From Bacteroidales bacterium (GTDB lineage Bacteria > Bacteroidota > Bacteroidia > Bacteroidales > F082): a stretch of DNA of 14,524 nt. Below are positions 1 through 8,286 of this stretch, piece by piece (positions within the stretch are counted from its first letter, which is position 1; the number at the start of each line of letters is the position of its first letter). The stretch is from assembly GCA_024689285.1 (NCBI GenBank), contig JAILDR010000074.1:1-14524 (forward strand), in the 5' to 3' direction. Below the pieces are notes generated by a model. That model made no database searches. It saw only the letters and a list, made by a program, of their open reading frames with translations, and had not been told where the DNA came from. Position numbers and translations under genes: made by a program.

Positions 1-498
1 CGCGGCATCATCGATGGTCTTGCCGATGACTTCCATGTCGAAATAGTCCTTCACAACCACGATTTGCGTGTGGCCACCCGATACCGTCAAGCACAAAAAT
101 GGGAAGTCAGGCACCTCAGTATGGGTCTCATCGGTGGCGAAATGCACCAGGATATGCGCATTCATGTGGTCAATTTCCACCATGGGGATGTTAAGGGTCT
201 GTGCGAAAGCCTTTGCAAATGAGGTTCCTACGAGCAAAGAGCCTAAAAGTCCGGGACCTCGCGTAAAAGCGATGGCGGATAACTGATTTTTTTCTATTTT
301 TGCAGCTTTCAAGGCCGTGTCGATGACGGGGATGATATTCTGCTGGTGTGCACGGGAAGCGAGTTCGGGGACAACGCCGCCATATTGCTCGTGAACCTTC
401 TGACCAGCAATGACGTTGGACAACACGCGCGTGCCTTGAAGCACAGCGGCTGAAGTGTCGTCGCACGACGATTCGATGCCTAAAATATATTCGTTCAT
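1..498 (-). CDS. tsaD: tRNA N6-adenosine threonylcarbamoyltransferase TsaD, N-terminal 166 residues (cut by window edge)
   Basis: TsaD (Gcp/YgjD/Kae1 family) is the catalytic subunit that moves the threonylcarbamoyl group onto A37 of ANN-decoding tRNAs, a nearly universal cytoplasmic modification needing TsaB, TsaC and TsaE as partners. Reading the minus strand from ATG at 498 gives an uninterrupted 166-codon frame. It starts MNEYILGIESSCDDTSAAVL, the typical ASKHA N-terminus. PELASRAHQQN follows at about 45-54, then TRGPGLLGSLLVG at 79-91. The metal-binding HMNAH motif is at 111-115 (His111 and His115), and LTVSGGHTQIVVV is at 137-149. The family is about 340 residues, so roughly half lies beyond base 1. 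The start is secure because family members begin a few residues before the GIESSCD motif. It is transcribed divergently from the tamB-like gene, with about 50 bp between them. None of its partner genes is in the window. The identity is firm. Confidence 0.97.
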   Translation of the reverse strand, partial: MNEYILGIESSCDDTSAAVLQGTRVLSNVIAGQKVHEQYGGVVPELASRAHQQNIIPVIDTALKAAKIEKNQLSAIAFTRGPGLLGSLLVGTSFAKAFAQTLNIPMVEIDHMNAHILVHFATDETHTEVPDFPFLCLTVSGGHTQIVVVKDYFDMEVIGKTIDDAA

Positions 499-516
499 AG
501 TCTCAATTTGAAGGGT

Positions 517-524
517 CAAAATTA
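517..524 (-). promoter_or_regulatory. Candidate Bacteroidetes -7 box for tsaD
   Basis: On the minus strand these bases read TAATTTTG, matching the Bacteroidetes sigma-ABfr -7 consensus TAnnTTTG. Transcription would start near 510, leaving a leader of about a dozen bases before the tsaD ATG at 498. No TTTG or TTG stands at the expected -33 distance, so support rests on this box and its position alone. The divergent gap is AT-rich, so a chance match is possible. Confidence 0.3.
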
Positions 525-550
525 TCAAAAAAAAGATTATCCATAGCATT

Positions 551-3500
551 TTGATTTTGTTTATGGTGGTGCTGGCCATCATCGTAACCTTGTTTGTGGG
601 GGTTCAAGACCCTATCATTCAGAAGTTTGCGGTTAGATTTGCCGGTGGTTTTCTTTCTGAAAAAACTGGAGCCGACATCAAGGTGGGCCGTCTGGCTGTC
701 ACCCCTGACCTTCAGCTCTATATCGACGATGTCGACGTCAAAGACTTGAGAGGCAACAACTTGGCAAAAATAGGGGGACTTCGTGCCAAAATCTTCTTGG
801 GAGACCTTTTGGAGGGCAACATCCACCTTGGGCGGGTGCATTTGCGCAATGCCGATGTCAACATCATTAAATTCGAGGGTGAGAAGGATTTCAATTTCCA
901 GTTCATAGCCAATGTTTTCAGTTCAGACAAGGAGAAGGAGAAAGAAAAAAATCCCAAACCGTTGATGCTGAAGGTTGACGAAATCAACATCTGGAACCTC
1001 AACTTCGTGATGTGGGACCAAAACAGGGACAAGCCCGCGTTGACCGAAGCAAAGTGTATGGACTATGCGCATCTCGACCTCGACAGCATTTATTTGGCAG
1101 CCAAGAATTTGGAACTCATTGGCGATTCCATTCATGCCGCCATCGAGATGCTCAAAGCCAAGGAGATGTGTGGCTTTATCCTCAAGACGATGCAATCGGA
1201 TGTCATCGTCTCGCAGAGCGGCATACGCTTGACCGACATGCAGTTAGAGACCAACAACAGCCTCATTCACGCCGACCTCAACATGTTGTTCAACAGTTAT
1301 GAAGCCTTCAATGAATTTGTTGATTCTGTGCGATTCGATGCCACCATTTATCCCACCGACGTCATGCTGTCGGACATCGGAGCATTTGCTGAAGTGATGT
1401 ACACCATGCCCAACCGCGTGTTTTTCCAAGGGAAGTTTACGGGGCCGATTGAGCATTTCACCGTCAGCGACATGGATGTACAAATCGGCAAGTCCACCTC
1501 GTTACAAGGCCGGTTGTCCATGCATCCCCTTGATTTCGAAGACGGCGAGCACAGCTTGATCATCAAGAAGATGCGCTTCAACTATGACGACATCGTCAAT
1601 TTCCACATCCCGGGAAGCTCAGGTACCGTGCCTTTGCCCGAATCGCTGAAAACTCTGCAATCAGGTAACCTGAAACTCAATTTCAGGGGCTCATACAACA
1701 ACTTCAGGTCGGAGATTCATCTGCTTTCCAACCTCGGCAATTTGGATGTCAATGTAGCCAGGAAGAAACAGGCCAATGGCAACAACACCTTCTCAGGCGA
1801 CATCAAGGCCGACCGCTTCAATGCCGGCCTCATGATCGACAAACCTAAACTGGTGGGCATGCTTGACCTTAACGCGGATTTTTCGGTCTTGTTTCCCAAA
1901 AACGGCGACATGGACCTGAGCTTGCAAGGCAAGGCCTACCGGGCGCAGCTGCTGGGAAACCATATCGACGAGATAGTACTCAACGGCGACATGAAGGAAA
2001 ACCGTTTTTTGGGAAAGGTGCTGGTGGACGATGATGAGTTAGGCCTCGACTTTGACGGATTGATTGATTTCGAAGACAAGAAATACCCCAAAGCCGACTT
2101 TTCAGCAATCATCGACCATGCCGATTTAAGCTCCCTCAATTTGATGAAGAACGATTCCATCTGTGAAATCAGCACTCGCATTGTGGCTAACCTCACAGGA
2201 TTCGACATCGACGACCTTGAAGGCGAGCTGCATCTTGACAGCACCACCTATCGCGACAGTCGTGGCAGCTATTTCATGAAAGACTTCGACGCCACCATCG
2301 TCAACGACAACCTGATGGGCCAGCGCATCAACCTCAACAATGATTTCTTTAACTTCGAAATGGCAGGGGAAATCAATTTCTCAAGCCTGATGATGTCGCT
2401 CAACGAGTATGGCAACTCTTTCGTGCATTTCCCCATCTTCGAGCAAAAACTGGAAGAATTCGAGACGTATAAGCTCAAGCATGATGCGGAACAGGACTTT
2501 GTTATCAGCCTGGCCTTGAAAGACACCAAGACGCTGAGCCAACTTTTCATGCCTTCGCTGAGGATCGCGAAAAACACCTCTGTCAACGGCACCTTCACCT
2601 CAAAAACCAACCAGCTTAACCTAACCGCACGCTCCAAATCGATATGCATTGGCGACGTGAGCATTAATGACTTCGAATTAAAGAATTTCAACACGACCCA
2701 TGCTGCATACGGCTCGCTCTCGATAGGCGAAGTCGTTTGGACAAGAATCACCAGCAAGGACACGGTGGCATACGGCCTCGACAACCTTAAGATGACCGCA
2801 AAGATGGCCGATGACACCATCGCTACACGTCTCATTTGGGACGACATTTCAAGCGAGGACCACAACAAAGCCCGTATTGAGGCCAACTTCCATCCCCGTG
2901 AAGGCGGTGGCATATTCAATATCAAAGATGCCCAGATGCATATCAACGACTCTTTGTGGAGAGTGATGCCCAGCAATTTCGTCGAAATCAACCAAGACCG
3001 CGTGACCATCTCCAACCTGATGTTCAGCCATAACGAACAATCCATCCGCATCGACGGCTACGTGCCCAAGGCGGCAGGCGACACCCTTATGTTGCAACTG
3101 AACCAATTCGACCTCTCTAATCTCGATGTCGTCTATGCAAATTTGGGCTTTGATGCCGACGGCTTCCTGACAGGCGATGCCGTCATCAGCAGTGTGAAAG
3201 ACGAACCTATGGTGCTGACCGACTTGACCATAAAAGCGCTTGGCATGAACGGAGACCGCATCGGCGATGCAGTCATCAAGAGTTCGTGGGACCATCCCAA
3301 CAAGTCTGTCGTTTTGGATGTCAATATCGTGGACCAGCTCAAACAGACATTGAATGTATACGGTTCGTATTATACCGCAAAGAAAACAGACAATCTGGAC
3401 TTCCATATCAAATTGGACTCGTTGCGATTGAGCATATTGAGTCCGTTCCTGGCAGGAGCCGTGGAGAGGATGCAAGGCTATGCCAATGGTTTGGCAACCA

Positions 3501-5053
3501 TCACCGGCTCAATACAACAGCCTGTTGTTGAAGGCAAGGTTTATATCGTCGACGGAGGTTGCAAGGTCAACTATCTGAACACCTTCTATCGTTTTGCCCC
3601 GACCGTCAACATCAACTCCAGCGAGATTACTTTGACAGATCTGGTCTTGGTCGACACGCTTGGCAACAGCGCTATCTTTGAAGGCGGCATCACCCACAAT
3701 CATTTCAAAGACTTCAGACTCGACCTGAAGCTCCATCCACGCCAGTTCCTGGCTATGGCTACCACTTCTAAGGACAACAGCACGTTTTATGGTACTGCCA
3801 TCGCCGATGGCTTGGTCAGCGTGAAAGGCCCGCTCAACGACCTCTACCTTAACATCAAGGCAAGAACCAATAAAGGCACCAATGTCACCATTCCCCTTAA
3901 CAGTTCCACTACTGTGAAAGACAACGATTTCATCGTGTTTGTACAAAAGCAAGACCCGATGGAAGAAGAGGAAGAGCAACCGATAGTGGTGCAGAAAAAA
4001 GGGAAGAGCAACCTGACCCTTGGCTTGGACATTGACGTGACCGATGATGCAGCCCTGCACATCAACCTGCCCAATATCGGCAACATTGATGCCACCGGCA
4101 GCGGCAATGTGAAAATGGCCAGCTCCAGTACCGACCCATTCTCCCTTATCGGCGAGTATGTCATCAACAACGGTCGCTTCCAGCTGAACTACAAGGAATT
4201 GCTTGTTCGCAATTTCAACCTGAAGAAAGGCGGCACCATCGACTTCGCTGGTGACCCGACTGCCGGCCGTATTAATGCTACAGGTGCTTACAACGTCAAG
4301 GCCGGTTTGTCCTCATTGGGTGTGGAAATCGACACCACCACTTCGACCACAACCAATATTAATGTGGAATGTCTCATCCACCTTAAAGGCGCACTGCTCA
4401 ACCCGACCATCACCTTTGGGATGAACTTGCCCAACGCAACGGAAGACGTCACACAAACCGTGTTCTCCCTTATCGACACCACCAATCAAGCCGTTATGAC
4501 TTCACAGGCGCTGTCGTTGCTCGTTTTTGGAACCTTCAGTTATGCCGGCAACTCGTCAAACAACAATTCCACCAACTATATTGACGCCTTGGCGTCAAGT
4601 TTCCTGTTCAGCGGCTTGAATGTTAACATTACCGATAACCTTAATCTGGGCTTGCGTTACCATTCGGGTAGTGCCACACAGACTTACGACGAGTATCAAA
4701 TCGCATTGCATACGGCCTTGTTTGACAATCGCTTGACTATCGAAACCAACGTCGGTATGATTGCCAATGCCAATTCCAGTGCCGATAAAGCCTCCAACCT
4801 TATCGGAGAATTCGACATCTATTACAAGTTGACCAAAGACGGGCGACTACAGGCACATTTCTACAACCACTCAAACTACAACATCAACTATTCAAGCTTC
4901 TCATTCGACCGTCAGGCACCTTATACGCAGGGTCTCGGTCTTTACTATACCCGCTCTTTCAACCGAATAAGTGACTTGTGGCGTAAAAGGAAATCTGTAA
5001 AAACCAGCAATGGTCCCATGATAAACAAACGCAAAGGAAAGGAAACACCTTAA
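551..5053 (+). CDS. tamB: TamB-family translocation/assembly module protein (DUF490), inner-membrane anchored
   Basis: TamB proteins are long beta-rich (AsmA/VPS13-like) bridges running from the inner membrane across the periplasm. With an Omp85 partner (TamA, or TamL in Bacteroidetes) they serve outer-membrane protein insertion and probably lipid transport. The 1500-residue frame starts with a hydrophobic helix (about residues 2-18) followed by QDPIIQKFAVRFAGG, typical of these proteins. AsmA-like repeats form the middle. A lysine/glutamate-rich linker lies near 126-133 and an acidic run of five Glu at 1138-1142. The C-terminal DUF490 domain covers about 1155-1470, including GEYVINNGRFQLNYKELLVR and later beta-barrel-like strands such as LGLRYHSGSATQTYDEYQ. 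A basic tail ends the protein. Length fits Bacteroidetes TamB. The start is doubtful: TTG at 551 puts the membrane helix at the very N-terminus without the usual lysines, and ATG at 563 is worse; in-frame sequence upstream to a TGA at 509-511 would supply them. The gene is probably co-transcribed with the helicase 14 bp downstream. No tamL/tamA is visible. Confidence 0.88.
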   Translation: MILFMVVLAIIVTLFVGVQDPIIQKFAVRFAGGFLSEKTGADIKVGRLAVTPDLQLYIDDVDVKDLRGNNLAKIGGLRAKIFLGDLLEGNIHLGRVHLRNADVNIIKFEGEKDFNFQFIANVFSSDKEKEKEKNPKPLMLKVDEINIWNLNFVMWDQNRDKPALTEAKCMDYAHLDLDSIYLAAKNLELIGDSIHAAIEMLKAKEMCGFILKTMQSDVIVSQSGIRLTDMQLETNNSLIHADLNMLFNSYEAFNEFVDSVRFDATIYPTDVMLSDIGAFAEVMYTMPNRVFFQGKFTGPIEHFTVSDMDVQIGKSTSLQGRLSMHPLDFEDGEHSLIIKKMRFNYDDIVNFHIPGSSGTVPLPESLKTLQSGNLKLNFRGSYNNFRSEIHLLSNLGNLDVNVARKKQANGNNTFSGDIKADRFNAGLMIDKPKLVGMLDLNADFSVLFPKNGDMDLSLQGKAYRAQLLGNHIDEIVLNGDMKENRFLGKVLVDDDELGLDFDGLIDFEDKKYPKADFSAIIDHADLSSLNLMKNDSICEISTRIVANLTGFDIDDLEGELHLDSTTYRDSRGSYFMKDFDATIVNDNLMGQRINLNNDFFNFEMAGEINFSSLMMSLNEYGNSFVHFPIFEQKLEEFETYKLKHDAEQDFVISLALKDTKTLSQLFMPSLRIAKNTSVNGTFTSKTNQLNLTARSKSICIGDVSINDFELKNFNTTHAAYGSLSIGEVVWTRITSKDTVAYGLDNLKMTAKMADDTIATRLIWDDISSEDHNKARIEANFHPREGGGIFNIKDAQMHINDSLWRVMPSNFVEINQDRVTISNLMFSHNEQSIRIDGYVPKAAGDTLMLQLNQFDLSNLDVVYANLGFDADGFLTGDAVISSVKDEPMVLTDLTIKALGMNGDRIGDAVIKSSWDHPNKSVVLDVNIVDQLKQTLNVYGSYYTAKKTDNLDFHIKLDSLRLSILSPFLAGAVERMQGYANGLATITGSIQQPVVEGKVYIVDGGCKVNYLNTFYRFAPTVNINSSEITLTDLVLVDTLGNSAIFEGGITHNHFKDFRLDLKLHPRQFLAMATTSKDNSTFYGTAIADGLVSVKGPLNDLYLNIKARTNKGTNVTIPLNSSTTVKDNDFIVFVQKQDPMEEEEEQPIVVQKKGKSNLTLGLDIDVTDDAALHINLPNIGNIDATGSGNVKMASSSTDPFSLIGEYVINNGRFQLNYKELLVRNFNLKKGGTIDFAGDPTAGRINATGAYNVKAGLSSLGVEIDTTTSTTTNINVECLIHLKGALLNPTITFGMNLPNATEDVTQTVFSLIDTTNQAVMTSQALSLLVFGTFSYAGNSSNNNSTNYIDALASSFLFSGLNVNITDNLNLGLRYHSGSATQTYDEYQIALHTALFDNRLTIETNVGMIANANSSADKASNLIGEFDIYYKLTKDGRLQAHFYNHSNYNINYSSFSFDRQAPYTQGLGLYYTRSFNRISDLWRKRKSVKTSNGPMINKRKGKETP

Positions 5054-5067
5054 ATACAAAAGAGCGT

Positions 5068-8000
5068 ATGCAGAACTTCAAGATGTTTCAAGCCTCAGCA
5101 GGTTCCGGAAAAACCTATACGATTGTCAAGGAATACCTGAAGCTTTGTCTCGGTAGCCCGAAGCAAGTGGACAATTTCCGTCATATCCTCGCCATCACAT
5201 TCACCAATGCCTCTGCCAATGACATGAAGGCCAAGATTATCAATCATTTGAATGACATCATTGAGAGCAAGACAGTCAAGGAACACACAATGGAATCTGA
5301 CCTGATTGAGGAATTGGGGATTAGTGATGAGGAGCTGAAACGCAACGCGCAGACGCTGAGGACACGTATCATGCACGACTACAGCAGCTTCTGCGTCAGC
5401 ACCATCGATGCCTTTGTGCAGAAACTCTCGCGTAGCTTTGCCCACGACTTAGGTCTGCCCAACCAATACACCGTCAGCATCGACAACGACGATATTGCCC
5501 AAATCATCACGGAAAACATAGGCGCACAAATCAGCGACGACAATCCTTTTATTGTGAGACTGTTGCAAGACTTCAGCGACAGTCGTTTCTCCAGCGAAAG
5601 AAGCATCAACCTTGCACAACAGCTGCAAATGTTCGTCAAGAAACTGATGGAAGAGAAAGCCTACCAAAAAGACGGCAGCAACAGCATCAGTAACTTGGAG
5701 CAATACAAGCAAACACTCGCTTTCCTGAACGACAAGACGAAAGATTTTGAGATAAAAGTCCAAATGTACGCCGAGAAATTCAGGGCGGTTGAGAACCGTT
5801 ACGGATTGACTGTCGACGACTATTGGCAGAAGAAAAACGGCGTGGTTTCGTTTATCAACAAGATAGAAAAGAAAGCCTATGAAATGCCTAAAGGCTATTT
5901 CGTCAAGGCTTTGGAGAACCGGAAATGCCTCTCCAGTGTTTCTCAATCAGCCGCCAATGCCGAGCTGTTGGAAGTCCTTGAGCCTTTGAAAGAACTTTTT
6001 GACACCAAGTTTGGCTCCTACCTGTTTTACCAATCACAACGGGACTTGCTATATCTGTATGCGCTACGCAGTACAATACGCGATGAGTTTGAACGTCTGG
6101 CGCAAGAGGATGAAGTGGTGCATATCTCTGAATTCAACAAGTTGCTGCACAATGTGATGGGCGATTTTTCGGTGCCGTTTGTCTATGAACGCATCGGCGA
6201 ACGCTTTCATCATATCTTCGTTGACGAGTTTCAAGACACTTCCGTGCTACAATGGCACAATCTGATTCCTTTGGTCGACAACGGCCTGTCATCGGGAAGA
6301 ATGAGCATGGTGGTGGGCGACGGCAAGCAATCCATTTATCGTTTTCGCAGCGGTGAAGTGGAGCAGATCGTACAACTGCCTGCCATCTACGCACTCCCTG
6401 AAGACGAGCGAAAGGAGGCTTTTCGGCTATATGAGGAAAACCTCAAAAGCAACTTCGATTTCCACAATCTGGATACCAACTATCGCTCGTTTGTCAATGT
6501 GGTGGAATTCAACAATGCCTTTTTTATGTCCGCCATCGATTCCCTGTCTCCTGAATCTAAGAAAGTTTACATTGACCAAAAGCCCAATTCCACCAAAGGC
6601 GTTTCCATCCAACAGAAAACACGTCTAAAAGACAAGGGATTGGTACAAGTTGAGCTATATGATGCAGAAAGCCGGCCAGATTACTGCATCGAAAGAACCC
6701 TGGAGCTGATTCGCGATTTGACAGAGAACAGAGGCTACCGCTATGAAGACATCACTGTCCTCACGCGCAGGACGGAATACGGCTCAAGAATAGCCAATTG
6801 GTTAAACGACAACGGTATACCCGTAATATCCCAGATTTCTATTCTGTTGAAATCATCCGACAAAGTTCAACTATTGGTCAACACTTTGCGCCATTTCATC
6901 TATAACGACAATGAGGTATATATTGCCAATATGTTGTATTATAGACGCTTGACACAGAATCAGCCGTTTGATGGCGAGTTGGACGGCTTATTTGGAAAGG
7001 TGAAGAGCATAGCGAAAAGGCAGACCCCGATAGAGACGGAACTGGGCATTGCTGAGCCTGATGCTTTTGCCATCGCTTTCTCCAAGGCGACCTGTTTGTA
7101 TGATTTATGCGCCTCGATGCTAAGGCTTTATCAACTTGATACGCTTCGCGACGCTTTCCTCAACTATTTCTTGGAAGAAGTATTCAAATACCAGTCTTCC
7201 GTGAATGAGGGCATTCGTGATTTCCTTGAGTTTTGGGAGCAGAAACAAGATGTGCTTGCCGTGAAGTCGGTAGGAGGCAATGCAGTGAATATCATGACAA
7301 TACACAAGTCGAAAGGCTTGGAGTTTCCTGTGGTCATCTATCCCGAGGCCATTATCGACCTGGACGAGAAAATCAACAAATCTAAGGTCGCGGAGGAATG
7401 GTTGCAACCGCAAGAGCTTGGTTTCGAACCTATTCCCAATCTAAATCAAGTGATATTCAAATTGGATAGCAATGGAGAAAACATGGGCAACATTGCCGTT
7501 CAACATATTGAAAAAGAACAACAAAGCAATCGCTTGGACAACTTGAACCTGCTTTATGTGACCTTTACGCGACCTGTGCAGCGTCTGTATGTAGTTGCAA
7601 AGCAGGGCAAAAACGACAAGCCCAATCTCCTGCGCGATTTCCTGAACAATGCACCTATTAATATTAATGAATTATCGAAGACCGATAGTGCTACCATATA
7701 TCGTTTTGGTGAAGAATTCCGCAATCCCAAAGAGAAAGAGGACTCAAAGGATGTTGTAGTAACTCCGATGGATTCCGTTTCAGGTGATTGGTTCCAAAAA
7801 ATCAATGTCGACCCCAATCCAACTATTGTGTGGCAGTCGAATAGCAATAAGTTGTTGCCGCGTGAATTTGGCGAGTTGGTGCATCAGATGCTATCGAAGA
7901 TTCGCTCTGTTAGTGAAATCGAATCGGTATTGTCGCCATATATTGCCGATGCCATTATCGACGAGGAGACTGCGGAATGGATTCGTGAGTGTTTCTTGCA

Positions 8001-8286
8001 GATGGTCCAATATCCGTCGATTGCACCGGCCTTTAATTCTTCTGCGAAGGTGAAGACAGAATGTGAAATCCTATATCAAGGCAAGGTCCTTCGCCTGGAC
8101 CGCTATACCGAACTGCCTGATGCCATTTATCTAATTGACTATAAAACAGGTAAAGCTGAAGAGGAACACCGCAAACAAGTGCAGAACTATGCAAACGCCT
8201 TAAAGGAATTAACTGACAAGCAGATTAAGGCGTTTTTAGTGTATCTTACCGAAAAGGATATAGAAGTGGTAGGGATCAATGACTGA
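5068..8286 (+). CDS. addA: AddA/RecB-like UvrD-family helicase with C-terminal PD-(D/E)XK nuclease
   Basis: This 1072-residue protein is an ATP-dependent DNA helicase-exonuclease of the AddA/RecB type, which processes double-strand breaks for recombination, normally with AddB or RecC as partner. All superfamily 1 motifs are visible: Walker A ASAGSGKT at 9-16, motif II VDEFQDT at 385-391, motif III GDGKQSIYRFR at 417-427, motif IV TNYRS at 470-474, motif V TIHKSKGLE at 744-752 and motif VI LLYVTFTR at 828-835. The C-terminal nuclease appears intact: His939 in FGELVHQML, Asp1011 in RLDRY, Asp1024 and Lys1026 in LIDYKTGK, and Gln1037/Tyr1041 in QVQNYA. ATG at 5068 is chosen because the family begins about ten residues before Walker A; a weak AAGAG lies at 5060-5064. 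It follows the tamB-like gene by 14 bp, suggesting one transcript. Its last 11 bases overlap the convergent protease gene. No addB-type gene is in view, so AddA rather than another RecB-like helicase is inferred from domain content. Confidence 0.9.
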   Translation: MQNFKMFQASAGSGKTYTIVKEYLKLCLGSPKQVDNFRHILAITFTNASANDMKAKIINHLNDIIESKTVKEHTMESDLIEELGISDEELKRNAQTLRTRIMHDYSSFCVSTIDAFVQKLSRSFAHDLGLPNQYTVSIDNDDIAQIITENIGAQISDDNPFIVRLLQDFSDSRFSSERSINLAQQLQMFVKKLMEEKAYQKDGSNSISNLEQYKQTLAFLNDKTKDFEIKVQMYAEKFRAVENRYGLTVDDYWQKKNGVVSFINKIEKKAYEMPKGYFVKALENRKCLSSVSQSAANAELLEVLEPLKELFDTKFGSYLFYQSQRDLLYLYALRSTIRDEFERLAQEDEVVHISEFNKLLHNVMGDFSVPFVYERIGERFHHIFVDEFQDTSVLQWHNLIPLVDNGLSSGRMSMVVGDGKQSIYRFRSGEVEQIVQLPAIYALPEDERKEAFRLYEENLKSNFDFHNLDTNYRSFVNVVEFNNAFFMSAIDSLSPESKKVYIDQKPNSTKGVSIQQKTRLKDKGLVQVELYDAESRPDYCIERTLELIRDLTENRGYRYEDITVLTRRTEYGSRIANWLNDNGIPVISQISILLKSSDKVQLLVNTLRHFIYNDNEVYIANMLYYRRLTQNQPFDGELDGLFGKVKSIAKRQTPIETELGIAEPDAFAIAFSKATCLYDLCASMLRLYQLDTLRDAFLNYFLEEVFKYQSSVNEGIRDFLEFWEQKQDVLAVKSVGGNAVNIMTIHKSKGLEFPVVIYPEAIIDLDEKINKSKVAEEWLQPQELGFEPIPNLNQVIFKLDSNGENMGNIAVQHIEKEQQSNRLDNLNLLYVTFTRPVQRLYVVAKQGKNDKPNLLRDFLNNAPININELSKTDSATIYRFGEEFRNPKEKEDSKDVVVTPMDSVSGDWFQKINVDPNPTIVWQSNSNKLLPREFGELVHQMLSKIRSVSEIESVLSPYIADAIIDEETAEWIRECFLQMVQYPSIAPAFNSSAKVKTECEILYQGKVLRLDRYTELPDAIYLIDYKTGKAEEEHRKQVQNYANALKELTDKQIKAFLVYLTEKDIEVVGIND

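Noticed and set aside
295..302. TATTTTTG on the plus strand inside tsaD, a possible promoter for the TamB gene
   Set aside because: It comes from Lys-Ile-Glu-Lys codons of tsaD read in reverse, has no TTG at the -33 distance, and lies about 250 bp before the TamB start. A weaker one-mismatch box at 503-510 is also uncertain.
2269..3475. Long minus-strand open frames (2269-3051 and 2849-3475) opposite the TamB gene
   Set aside because: They overlap each other and a coding TamB frame, have no promoter, and show no recognisable domain; treated as shadows.
7549..7575. Unusual motif VI in the helicase (TFTRP in place of the more usual ALTRA)
   Set aside because: The key arginine is kept, and variants ending in TRP are, to my recollection, common among Bacteroidetes relatives, so loss of function is not indicated.
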